A stretch of DNA of 56,510 nucleotides from Candidatus Sericytochromatia bacterium (GTDB lineage Bacteria > Cyanobacteriota > Sericytochromatia > UBA7694 > JACMQJ01), in NCBI GenBank assembly GCA_026004035.1, contig BPII01000015.1, positions 1 through 56,510 of the forward strand, read 5' to 3'. This document shows positions 47,801 to 56,135 of the stretch, in pieces. A program made the translations under genes and the position numbers. How positions within the stretch are numbered: position 1 is the stretch's first letter; each line of letters starts with the position of its first letter. Under the pieces are notes generated by a model that was not told the DNA's origin, did no database searches, and saw only the letters and a program-made list of their open reading frames with translations.

Positions 47801-50685
47801 GTTGGACAGTAAATATAACTTATGGTAATAGTAATGTTCAATGGCGAACAAGCACTAATACAGCTCAAAGTGGAAGTAGAAGTGCTTATTTTGGAACAAC
47901 TGCTGGAAATAGTTATGCTTTGGGACCTGATGCTGCTGAAAGACTAGATGTTTTTATAGAATGGGATCCATCAATAGACGATATTGACTTAAGGGTTACA
48001 GAACCAGATGGTTATAATGTTTACTGGGGAGATGTTCATTATGGTAAAGTTTCATCAAATAATAATGGTAATTTTAATGCACCTTTACCTAATCCTCCAG
48101 GTGGTGGAGTATGGGATCAAAGTTATTTTGTAACAACTGCTGCAAGACAAGATGGAAATCCAGGTTCAACTGCTGGTACTTATAAAATATATGCTGATGG
48201 AGTAGTAGGAGCTCCAGGTGGTGGTGGTAATGTAAATTACGTAGTTATAGAGGATGGTGGAACTTCTAGGGGTAAAGTTCAAACATCTGGTAGTGTTTAC
48301 GTTCCTTATGGTACTGTTGTTCATTTAGGAGATTTTATAGTTGCACCAAATCAAAGAGTAGGTGGAGAATTAATATCTCCAACAATAGATATGACTGGTT
48401 TAGTTGATGGAGTATTAGAGTTTTATGACAGTTTCCAAGTTGAAACTCAAGATACTGCTAATTATGATAAAAAGAAGTTGTATGTATGGGATGGTTCTAT
48501 ATCCGATTGGACTGATATTACATCAACTGTAAGTATAGATAACACATCTAGTTCTCAAGGATGGGTAAAACATACATATAACTTACCTTCATCATTAAAC
48601 AATAGAAATGATGTTAAATTTAAGTTTGAATTTGATTCTATAGATGGAAGATATAATAACTTCAGAGGTTGGAATATTGATAATTTTAAAATTACTGCAA
48701 AAGAAAGAGTTTCAGCAAGTGTTATATCTCCTACTATTGACTTAACTGATTATGTTACTGCAAAGCTTACATTCAAAGATTTTTTCCAAAATGAAAGTTC
48801 TGTAAGTAAGGATTTAAAGCAAATATATTATGCAGTTGATAATGGAGGGCCATTATCATGGCACTTATTAAGAGATGAAAATAGTTATTTAAATACCCAT
48901 CTTAATTATTCTCCTTATACAGGTAGTCGCGATTGGAAAATGAATGATGTTCAAAATGTTGATCCTGGGCCAATTGTAACAAATCATACTCCTTCTACAC
49001 ATATAGACATTCCAACAAATGTAGGTGCATCAAGTTACAAAATTAAACTAAAATTTACTTTTGATTCTGTAGATGGTGCTAATAATGCATTTGCTGGTTG
49101 GTCTTTAGATGATATAAAAGTTACAGGTAGTAAGTATGAAGATGTTAGAGATACATGGGCAGGTGGTTCTTTACCAAATGCTAATGGTAATGGACCTGGT
49201 ATTTGGTCAGATGATATAACTGTTACAGGTAGAACCATAGGAGCTACTACTACAGTTGATAGATATGTTATAAGAACAGATCCTGATGGAAAAGTTAGGG
49301 TTTATGATAGGTTTGGTGATGGAGATCATAATGATAGTGGTGAAACACCAAATTATGGCCATACAGGAGGTTCTACTCAAAAAACTAATTTAGATAATAA
49401 TCATTCTTCAACAGGTGATAATTATAATTTTTATGACTATGTTCCAGAATATTCAAATACTAATTCTCATGTAGCTGTTTATGAGATAGATACTGATGTT
49501 GGTCTAGCTATTACTAATGGACAAGACATGATAAGAAATAGCACACCTAGTGTTTTTGATGAAAATGGTATTCAAAGTATAGATAATTTTAGGACACTAC
49601 CAAGGTACTATGTTAATGGTAGTGGTCAAGTAATAGATAGATTTGGTGATGGAACTAAAACAAATAATGCCAATACTTATATGACATCAAATGACGATGG
49701 AGTTTTGTCAGATGAGTTTGCAAGTGGTGGAGATGATGAGAATTTGATAGATTATGATCCAAATGTTGAACTTGATACTGGTATTAATTACTTAAATGTT
49801 CCATTATGGACAAAACCAATGCTTGTTCAAGCAGGTAATGTTGCAAATGGTGCAGAAACAGTAATTGTTGTTGGTGGAACTGGTGAAAATATTGGTAGTC
49901 CAGATAGTGGCGATGGTAACCAATATCAAGGTTCAGAAGAATGGAATGATTATATTGCACAATTTAGATTTGGAGTTAGCAATCCATCAGTTAATACTAA
50001 TGTTGGAATAACAGCATACATGAGATATGTAGATAACAATAATTGGGTGAGAATTAGATACGATCATGAGACTAACCCTGCTAATTCAAGATTATATTTA
50101 GAGTATAAAAATAATGGTAATCTTAGCACAGTAGCTTCTGTACCATTCCATATGTCTTCTCCGGTAGATGTAGGTGCTGATGTAAAATTTGTTGTCCAAG
50201 GTGAAAGATATGAAGTATATGTAAATGATGTTTTAATGTTTAATGAAAGAATAAGCAATGCTCCTTTATATGGAAAATTTGGTTTTGGTGCTGATAGAAC
50301 AATGTGGTCTAGTTATCTAAATTTAATTCATATCCCACCATTACAAGCACAATTTTTAGGTGATGGATTAATAAGACCAACAAGTGCTCAAGATATTATA
50401 GATCAATTATATTTAGCAATATTTCCAGCAGAAAAAGGTCTAAAATATAGTAGAGGCTACGGAGGAACTTATTTCCAACAAACTGAAGATTCACTTAAGC
50501 CATGGCCAGGAAAACCAGGGGTTAATGCAGGATCACTAGAAGCATATTCATTGGAACAATCAAATGTTGATGTTGCAAAGAAAATGACCCATCTTGCTAC
50601 ATCTAAAAATGTATTTGATATTTTAATGAAGCAATGGACAATATTTGATCAACAATTTGAAATTGGTTTGAATTTGATAAAATAA
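44851..50685 (+). CDS. Giant flagellar hook/rod-type protein with adhesin-like insertion
   Basis: A 1944-residue protein with a strong start (TTTGGAGG). Residues 1-135 match hook/rod proteins: a helix AVNAWQKMINSNIVGATRVG, HVAINGPGFFYAT near 92 and YTRDGQFYVDADGVLRTKEG. The last 50 residues match their C-terminus (GSLEAYSLEQSNVDVAKKMT). Between lie about 1750 inserted residues: a DUF2341-like part (about 172-265), a PPC/YfaP-like part near 1035, two similar MAM-like parts opening ISPTIDMTG (about 1175) and ISPTIDLTD (about 1293), and a LamG/concanavalin-like part (1700-1830). FlgE and FlgG are usually 260-700 residues. No other flagellar basal gene adjoins it. The role is inferred: a surface filament with binding domains. 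Confidence 0.7.
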   Translation: MPSINPWHIIYSIRAVNAWQKMINSNIVGATRVGYKDADLFFKGGATQVAYGPGGALRQVAEQSLSVGYTNINFSQGAITHSSDWAHVAINGPGFFYATNDIVAPKKENLNYTRDGQFYVDADGVLRTKEGLYVLDGTQIPGVSDPTSEWYPPWNGSIFWNWIERNKLRVRNNTTKDLTKETVVELTVDTQDLFNKGKVQSDLADLRIGYYDYTTGTWTSVPIEIVGPMTPSANTKIRFRLQKDLSIGESVTDEYFLFSKYLDTPVTGNVQTITQSTFPPTMTTGKNIGTVDPDGILDDFTGVFNPVSDSGSTVPGATAPEDWMKAVGQTGNLWRVGLPDSTSDSWPGLAAGSIDYVQGTGYQFNTGSQEIYRVADSSRPNGWKFVDELGNEITMKVIDGTNNNGNANPSYDFTLSDIHNSGTVDSSGNYVKYTLNDTNTSHRQWEEFKPTDLNPSWNKPDLAGVPYNPSSGTYGGWGQTPYVDNTNSLTTGDITSPSGTAWQGSGSNNNFEYLLVRQPIYVGTEGLIRGGGSLDLDGFVNKNVAIILRKPDGSYTTLYNSNSPSGVTTFSGVNLDYSQLQPGINWLEVYASKDVATTSPMLIPLDTTSGLWNNAPTAGSISYTNGTGYVFNNEQLYLKKTYDSNEVPQYEIVDALGNKPQMEILTNVTQEQITLKGIPQNPGSTVISTGSVIPDTSSPQTSSWINRTNTSISMASDNTNGIHPNPEAYEGQGYWHDLDDSYRLGGEVHFSNTINFNQTLLENDATGSPTLEEVNISGKVFAQDGWNLSVMKNNFDPPDSKTPYGTGDWTMDGYALGLPDSFPDTPESDDPNVTRVHTVGDLAKLSAVGVTTKVTATNESQTAFNESITSSQFSETSTFLLSGLTGKVGVIKDDEVAYFESFDHHPLIDITLADYGWTTVVHNGTINWNLVSTPVSQRLDNDPLNLVTDSWQYNLRFSNASGTSYESIKTIINEGFESASLPAGWTVNITYGNSNVQWRTSTNTAQSGSRSAYFGTTAGNSYALGPDAAERLDVFIEWDPSIDDIDLRVTEPDGYNVYWGDVHYGKVSSNNNGNFNAPLPNPPGGGVWDQSYFVTTAARQDGNPGSTAGTYKIYADGVVGAPGGGGNVNYVVIEDGGTSRGKVQTSGSVYVPYGTVVHLGDFIVAPNQRVGGELISPTIDMTGLVDGVLEFYDSFQVETQDTANYDKKKLYVWDGSISDWTDITSTVSIDNTSSSQGWVKHTYNLPSSLNNRNDVKFKFEFDSIDGRYNNFRGWNIDNFKITAKERVSASVISPTIDLTDYVTAKLTFKDFFQNESSVSKDLKQIYYAVDNGGPLSWHLLRDENSYLNTHLNYSPYTGSRDWKMNDVQNVDPGPIVTNHTPSTHIDIPTNVGASSYKIKLKFTFDSVDGANNAFAGWSLDDIKVTGSKYEDVRDTWAGGSLPNANGNGPGIWSDDITVTGRTIGATTTVDRYVIRTDPDGKVRVYDRFGDGDHNDSGETPNYGHTGGSTQKTNLDNNHSSTGDNYNFYDYVPEYSNTNSHVAVYEIDTDVGLAITNGQDMIRNSTPSVFDENGIQSIDNFRTLPRYYVNGSGQVIDRFGDGTKTNNANTYMTSNDDGVLSDEFASGGDDENLIDYDPNVELDTGINYLNVPLWTKPMLVQAGNVANGAETVIVVGGTGENIGSPDSGDGNQYQGSEEWNDYIAQFRFGVSNPSVNTNVGITAYMRYVDNNNWVRIRYDHETNPANSRLYLEYKNNGNLSTVASVPFHMSSPVDVGADVKFVVQGERYEVYVNDVLMFNERISNAPLYGKFGFGADRTMWSSYLNLIHIPPLQAQFLGDGLIRPTSAQDIIDQLYLAIFPAEKGLKYSRGYGGTYFQQTEDSLKPWPGKPGVNAGSLEAYSLEQSNVDVAKKMTHLATSKNVFDILMKQWTIFDQQFEIGLNLIK

Positions 50686-50706
50686 TAAAAAATCTATAAT
50701 TTTAAG

Positions 50707-51978
50707 TTAAGGTATTTGTTTTAAATATTTGAAATGTTCTACATATGATAATCCTTTTGTTATTTTACCATTTTCATCTTGCTTCTCTACATAACATTTT
50801 CCTTCCCAATAGGAAGGTGCTATATCATACTTTTTTATAGGGAAAACTTCCTGTCCTGGATGAACAGCTGTTACAATAAAAGTTTCTTTTCTTTGTGGAA
50901 TATCTATTTTCCATTTTGTTACATATAAATCATTTGTAAATGGACTTGTCCACCAATCTAATCTTTGTATATTAAATCCTACAGAATGATCACTTTTATT
51001 ATTACTATTTAAAACATTTACATATTGCTTTAAAGTTTGGTCTTTTTTATTTCTAAATGAAAATAAGTTATATTCAGTATTATCTTCCATTTGAAATGAG
51101 AACCAATCCCAACCAACTCTCATAACATAAAAATTTCCCCATTGATGATCAAACCAAGATTGACCTTTAACATTTTTTCTAACACCATTTTCTATTAAAA
51201 AGCCTGTTGTTTCAAGTTTTGTAAGAGAATAGTAATAAGAATCTTTACCTTCTGGCATGTCTATTAATCCATTGCCATTTATCAATAGAGGTTCTTTATT
51301 CATTTTTAAATTCAAATTAAATTGAAATCCCTTAACTTCTCCAAAAATTTTGTAAGAAAATTTATCAGTTTGAATCATCCCATTTTTATCAAAAATAACA
51401 TTTGCTTTTTTATTGTCAGTTTTAACTATTTTTGGAGAATAAAACTTCCTTTCATAATAGAATTTTTGATTATTTTCATCAGTAATAGCTATATGAGCAA
51501 AATATATAAATGTAGCTACTCTGAAAAAGCATAATTCATAACCATATTTTTTACCATCATCTGTGTTAAGATGACCGTTGTAATACCACCATTCAGTAAA
51601 TTTACTTTTATGTTCTCCTTGATCTTCATCAAAAGATATTGGTTTAAATTTATTAAGTGATATTTCATTATTTATTTTCCCTTGAGTTAAAATTTTATTT
51701 ATTTTTTCTTGAGAAAGAATATTTTTATTTGAAATTTTGTTTGCTATAGATTTTTTCAATTCTAAAGATTCATTATCTGAGGGTTTCCAGTTATAAAAAT
51801 ATTCAGCACTTTCAGGATAAAGATTAATGATTTCTTCAGCTTGTTTTATTATTTCTGACTTGTTATTATCTTCTATAGAAAAAATATTTGTTTGATTTTG
51901 TTCTAAAATAGGATTATTATTAATATTGCATGAATATAGCGATACAAATAATACAGAAGTAATAATTTTTTTTATCAT
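50707..51978 (-). CDS. AttH/CrtC-like lipocalin-fold lipoprotein
   Basis: A 423-residue lipoprotein. I place the start at 51978 because MIKKIITSVLFVSLYSC gives a leader ending in a good lipobox (LYSC), whereas the longer frame adds nine residues before it. The body fits the AttH/carotenoid 1,2-hydratase-like lipocalin family: TEWWYYNGHLNTDDGKKYGY, then SWFDHQWGNF and DWFSFQMEDN, with YWEGKCYVE late. The substrate is unknown and no carotenoid genes are present, so hydratase activity should not be assumed. Confidence 0.82.
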   Translation of the reverse strand: MIKKIITSVLFVSLYSCNINNNPILEQNQTNIFSIEDNNKSEIIKQAEEIINLYPESAEYFYNWKPSDNESLELKKSIANKISNKNILSQEKINKILTQGKINNEISLNKFKPISFDEDQGEHKSKFTEWWYYNGHLNTDDGKKYGYELCFFRVATFIYFAHIAITDENNQKFYYERKFYSPKIVKTDNKKANVIFDKNGMIQTDKFSYKIFGEVKGFQFNLNLKMNKEPLLINGNGLIDMPEGKDSYYYSLTKLETTGFLIENGVRKNVKGQSWFDHQWGNFYVMRVGWDWFSFQMEDNTEYNLFSFRNKKDQTLKQYVNVLNSNNKSDHSVGFNIQRLDWWTSPFTNDLYVTKWKIDIPQRKETFIVTAVHPGQEVFPIKKYDIAPSYWEGKCYVEKQDENGKITKGLSYVEHFKYLKQIP

Positions 51979-52109
51979 AAAAAAAGTTATATAGTAATAT
52001 ACCAATTATAGCATTTAATCATTTAATACAAATAAATTTTATACATTTTTTTTATAAAATTTTCAGTTATGATTTTATAATTTCTATAATATATTAAAAG
52101 ATTACAAAT

Positions 52110-52871
52110 ATGTTTAATAATAAATTAATTTCTTTTTTCGAAGAGATTGGGAAATTCTCATTAATGAGCATTGAAATAATGAAGTTAATTTTAAGAGGAA
52201 ATATACATTTTAGAAACACAATCAATCAACTTGCTTTTGTAGGTACCGATTCATTACCAATAGTTTTGCTTACAGGTATATCAATAGGAATGGTTTTTGC
52301 TTTACAAGTAACAGGACTTTTTCAAATGTATGGTGCTAGTTCTATGATAGGTGCAGCTGTTGGATTAGCTATAATAAGAGAATTAGCACCTTTATTCACA
52401 GGTGTTGTTATAGCTGGACGAATAGGTGCTGCAATAGCAGCTGAACTAGGTTCAATGAAAGTTACAGAACAAATTTACGCTCTTACATCTATGGCTGTGA
52501 GTCCTTTAATGTATTTAGCCGTTCCTAGAGTATTATCATGTTTAATAATGGTTCCTTTATTAAATGTAATTTGTATTGTTATTGGAATAATAGGTGGAAT
52601 AATAGTTTCTGTTTTAGTAAAAGGAGTGTTAATAGAATTATTTGTTGAATCAGTTAGAGATTTTTTAACACCTATTGATTTATTTAAAAGTATGATTAAG
52701 GCATGTATATTTGGCTTGATAGTCTCATTAATTGCTTGTTTTAAAGGTATAAATACAGGTGAAGGAGCTCAAGGCGTAGGTATATCTACTACAAGTGCTG
52801 TTGTAACTTCTTTAATATCAATATTTTTAGTTAATTACTTATTATCATTAATATTGTTTTCAAATAACTAA
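52110..52871 (+). CDS. mlaE: MlaE-type phospholipid ABC transporter permease
   Basis: A 253-residue inner-membrane permease of the Mla/YrbE family, with LTGISIGMVFALQVTG, LAIIRELAPLFTGVVIAGRI and GAAIAAELGSMKVTEQIYAL as the characteristic stretch. It moves phospholipid between inner and outer membrane with MlaF and an MCE protein. Those partners are not adjacent. Its presence supports a two-membrane envelope. pssA follows 74 bases later. Confidence 0.93.
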   Translation: MFNNKLISFFEEIGKFSLMSIEIMKLILRGNIHFRNTINQLAFVGTDSLPIVLLTGISIGMVFALQVTGLFQMYGASSMIGAAVGLAIIRELAPLFTGVVIAGRIGAAIAAELGSMKVTEQIYALTSMAVSPLMYLAVPRVLSCLIMVPLLNVICIVIGIIGGIIVSVLVKGVLIELFVESVRDFLTPIDLFKSMIKACIFGLIVSLIACFKGINTGEGAQGVGISTTSAVVTSLISIFLVNYLLSLILFSNN

Positions 52872-52945
52872 TAAATAATAGTTAAAATATACTAGAAATT
52901 AAGTAACAAAATTGTTAAAATTTTAAATGTATTTAAATAAAAAAA

Positions 52946-53554
52946 ATGTTTATAGGTGTTTATAATATTCCTAATTTAGTTAGCTTATTAGGACTTGTAT
53001 TATCTTTAATGTCATGTTTTTTATCATATAATAACTATTTAAATTTAGCTATTATATGTTTTATGTATGCTGGTTTATGTGATATGTTTGATGGTTTTCT
53101 AGCAAGAAAAAAGGAAATGAACGATGAAGATAAATTATTTGGTATTCAATTAGATTCAATAGTAGATGTTGTAAGTTTTGGAGTTGCTCCAGCTATGATA
53201 GCTTTTCATATAGGATTTACAACTTTTATAGATTATTTAATACTAATTTTTTATGTATGCTGTGCTGCTATGCGTTTAGCTTATTTTAACGTTCATGGTA
53301 CTAAATCAGATGGTAAAAGAAAATATTATACTGGATTACCTGTAACGTTTTCGGCAATGATATTTCCATTTGTTTATATAACTTCTTTTTGGGGTAATGA
53401 TTTACTATATAATAATCTTGTAAGATTGACATTTATAACTATTTCAATATTATTTATTCTTAGAATACCAGTACCAAAACTTGGTGGTCTTTTTTATGTT
53501 TTAGCACCTTTTGTAACACTATTTTTAACGTTTTTCTGGCTTTATATTAAATAA
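52946..53554 (+). CDS. pssA: CDP-diacylglycerol-serine O-phosphatidyltransferase
   Basis: A 202-residue membrane enzyme making phosphatidylserine from CDP-diacylglycerol and serine. The CDP-alcohol phosphatidyltransferase motif is complete in DMFDGFLARKKEMNDEDK followed by G-x3-D-x3-D (GIQLDSIVD). VVSFGVAPAMIAFH is typical of PssA. About six membrane helices. It overlaps psd by one base (TAATG), so the pair forms the phosphatidylethanolamine pathway. Confidence 0.93.
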   Translation: MFIGVYNIPNLVSLLGLVLSLMSCFLSYNNYLNLAIICFMYAGLCDMFDGFLARKKEMNDEDKLFGIQLDSIVDVVSFGVAPAMIAFHIGFTTFIDYLILIFYVCCAAMRLAYFNVHGTKSDGKRKYYTGLPVTFSAMIFPFVYITSFWGNDLLYNNLVRLTFITISILFILRIPVPKLGGLFYVLAPFVTLFLTFFWLYIK

Positions 53555-54447
53555 TGAAAAAAATATTAATTTACAATAGAGAAAAAAAATCACTAGAAGA
53601 AGAAAAAATATATGGTCAAAAAATATTAGAATATTTATACACAAAAAAACTAGGATTATTTTTTACAAAATCTTTATTAAAAAGAAAATTTTTTTCAAAA
53701 GTTTATGGAAATCAGTTAAAAACTAAATTTTCAAAAAGAAAAATATTAGATTTTATAGAAAAAAATTCTATTGACACAAGTGAGTTTTTAGATGATGTTA
53801 ATTCTTTTAAAAGTTTTAATGATTTTTTTATAAGAAAACTAAAACCTGAAGCTAGACCAATAGCAATGGACAAAGATATATTAATATCAATAGCTGATTC
53901 TAGGTTGAGTGTTTTTAAAATACAACATGATATAGTAATTCCAGTTAAAGGTAGATATTTTACACTAGAACAAATAACAAATAATTCTTTATTAATTAAA
54001 AAATACTTAAATGGCTTATGTTTAATTTTTAGACTAGCACCTATTGATTATCATAGATTTTGTTATTTAGATAATGGAATACAAAAAGAAATTATAAAAT
54101 TAGGCAAATTTTATAATTCAGTTCATCCAATAGCTTTAGAGAGTAATTTACCAATTTTTCAAAGTAATTATAGAGAGTATTGTGAAATAGAAACAGAAAA
54201 TTTTGGTGATGTGTTACATATAGATATAGGAGCATTAGGAGTTAGTAAAATAGTACAACATTACCCTAATGGGAAAAAATGTTTTAAAGGAGAAGAAAAA
54301 GGTTACTTTGAGTTTGGAGGTTCTACATCAATATTAGTATTTTGCAAAGATACAGTTGAAATAGATAAAGATATTTTAGAGTATTCTAAGCAAGGTATAG
54401 AAGTTCTTGTAAAATATGGTTCAGCTATTGGTAGAAAATTATCATAA
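53554..54447 (+). CDS. psd: Phosphatidylserine decarboxylase
   Basis: A 297-residue pyruvoyl enzyme converting phosphatidylserine to phosphatidylethanolamine. It has FKSFNDFFIRKLKPEARP, the histidine motif LAPIDYHRFCYLDNG, and the self-cleavage site in EFGGSTSILVF (family LGST; here GGST), where the serine becomes the pyruvoyl group. Length and layout match the long Psd form. Confidence 0.94.
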   Translation: MKKILIYNREKKSLEEEKIYGQKILEYLYTKKLGLFFTKSLLKRKFFSKVYGNQLKTKFSKRKILDFIEKNSIDTSEFLDDVNSFKSFNDFFIRKLKPEARPIAMDKDILISIADSRLSVFKIQHDIVIPVKGRYFTLEQITNNSLLIKKYLNGLCLIFRLAPIDYHRFCYLDNGIQKEIIKLGKFYNSVHPIALESNLPIFQSNYREYCEIETENFGDVLHIDIGALGVSKIVQHYPNGKKCFKGEEKGYFEFGGSTSILVFCKDTVEIDKDILEYSKQGIEVLVKYGSAIGRKLS

Positions 54448-54472
54448 TAAATACTACAAATAATAAATTACT

Positions 54473-54557
54473 ATTTTAAAATGGGGTAAACCGAATGTTT
54501 GACAGATGTATTTAAAGAATACAAATATATTTAGTATAAAAAGTCTAATTATTTTAG
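54473..54557 (+). repeat. Third repeat family, copy 2
   Basis: TTTTAAAATGG, then AAACCGAATGTTTGACAG, then AATACAAATATATTTAGTAT match the reverse complement of 30656-30740. It is cut at 54557 where MITE copy 5 begins. Confidence 0.6.
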
Positions 54558-54741
54558 ATAAATTTTTATAATAAATGATGCATAATTAATAATTAAAAAC
54601 AAAGTATAAAAAATTAAAAAAACTATAAATTTTTATTTAATAAATTACTTGACATATAAGAATTTTAGTATAATTATAAAAAATTGTAACTATAAAAAAC
54701 ATTAACTTTTAATGCACTATCAATTTAATAAATTTGTATTA
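54558..54741 (-). repeat. MITE-like element, copy 5 (reverse)
   Basis: Reverse copy running from AAATTTTTATAATAAATGATG to AATAAATTTGTATTA; both outer ends have point changes in the GGTATTA motif, so it may be an older insertion. It contains a TTGACA (54649-54654) and a TATAAT (54669-54674) pointing toward purA. The rest of the gap up to 54936 is AT-rich with no gene. Confidence 0.82.
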
Positions 54742-54936
54742 GTTTTTAAGAATTAATTTTTCAAAAAAATTAAAAAATGATAATTAGAATTGTTATATGC
54801 TTATAATTAGTTCATTATATAAAAAATAAATAATCCACATTTAGGTAAATGTGTTAATATAATTTGAGATTAGCTTCAGAGATTTATTACATAAATTATG
54901 TTAAAATTTAGATTGTTATTATTTTTAGCTATATTT

Positions 54937-56130
54937 ATGAACATAGTTATAATTGGCTCTCAATGGGGCGACGAAGGTAAAGGTAAAATTGTAGATTATC
55001 TTTCTGAAAAAGCTGAAATAACAGTTAGATTTCAAGGTGGTAATAATGCTGGTCATACTGTAATAATAGGTAGTGATATTTTTAAACTTCACCATATACC
55101 ATCAGGAATATGTCAAAATAAAATATGTGTTCTAGGTAACGGTGTTGTTATAAATTTACCATTTCTTATAACTGAAATTAAACAACTTCAAGAAAAAGGA
55201 CTTTCTGTAAAAGATAAATTATTTATAAGTGAAAAAGCACATATAATAACTCAAAAACATCAAGATATTGATAAAAAACAAGAAGAAAATAGATCTAATA
55301 AAGTAGGAACAACAGGTAAAGGAATAGGACCTTGTTATACAGACAAAGTTAGCAGATTTGGGGTTAGAATGATTGATTTTATAAATAATAAAGATTTAAT
55401 ACCAGAATATAGTCAATATTATGATTTGATAAAATCTTTTATTATAGACACAACATATTTCTTAAATAAGGCAATAAGAGAAGGTAAAAATATTATATTT
55501 GAAGGAGCACAAGGTACTTTTCTTGATATAGATCATGGAACATATCCTTATGTAACTTCTTCAAACACTATATCTAGTGCTGCTTGTACAGGGTCAGGTA
55601 TTGCACCTAAACATATTAATAAAGTTATAGGAATATTAAAAGCATATACAACTAGAGTTGGTAATGGTCCATTTCCTTGTGAGTTAAATAACGATATTGG
55701 AGAATTTCTTGTAAATGAAGGAAAAGAATTTGGAACTACAACAGGAAGAAAAAGACGTTGTGGTTGGCTTGATTTATTTATGGCAAATTATGCTGTTGAT
55801 ATAAATGGTATAGATTATTGGGTAATAACAAAGTTAGATGTTCTAAATAAATTAGAAGAAATAAATGTTTGTATTGGTTATGAATATGAAAATAAAAAAT
55901 TGATTTCTTATCCATCTTTAGCTAATATTTTAGAAAATGTTAAGCCGATATACAAAAAATTTAATGGTTGGAAAACTTCATTAGAAAATTGTAAAACATT
56001 TAAAGACTTACCAATTGAAGCAAAAGAATATTTAAATTTTATACAAGAATTTACTAATATTCCTATTGCTATAGTTTCTATTGGTCCAGAAAGAAATCAA
56101 AATATAGTATTGAAAGATATTTGGAGCTAG
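54937..56130 (+). CDS. purA: Adenylosuccinate synthetase
   Basis: A 397-residue purine-synthesis enzyme joining IMP and aspartate with GTP. The start at 54937 is chosen because the protein then opens MNIVIIGSQWGDEGKGKIVD, the normal PurA N-terminus; the longer frame adds 13 hydrophobic residues that no PurA has. Other motifs: FQGGNNAGHTVI, GTTGKGIGPCY, FEGAQGTFLDIDHGTYPY, GEFGTTTGR-type and KLDVL. It is shorter than the usual 425-430 residues, with the gap between VRMIDFINNK and the FIIDTT helix. The ribosome site is weak. The thiolase gene follows after five bases. Confidence 0.93.
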   Translation: MNIVIIGSQWGDEGKGKIVDYLSEKAEITVRFQGGNNAGHTVIIGSDIFKLHHIPSGICQNKICVLGNGVVINLPFLITEIKQLQEKGLSVKDKLFISEKAHIITQKHQDIDKKQEENRSNKVGTTGKGIGPCYTDKVSRFGVRMIDFINNKDLIPEYSQYYDLIKSFIIDTTYFLNKAIREGKNIIFEGAQGTFLDIDHGTYPYVTSSNTISSAACTGSGIAPKHINKVIGILKAYTTRVGNGPFPCELNNDIGEFLVNEGKEFGTTTGRKRRCGWLDLFMANYAVDINGIDYWVITKLDVLNKLEEINVCIGYEYENKKLISYPSLANILENVKPIYKKFNGWKTSLENCKTFKDLPIEAKEYLNFIQEFTNIPIAIVSIGPERNQNIVLKDIWS

Positions 56131-56135
56131 CTAAA

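Noticed and set aside
54898..54936. Extended N-terminus of PurA
   Set aside because: Adds 13 hydrophobic residues absent from this enzyme family; the following Met gives the standard start.
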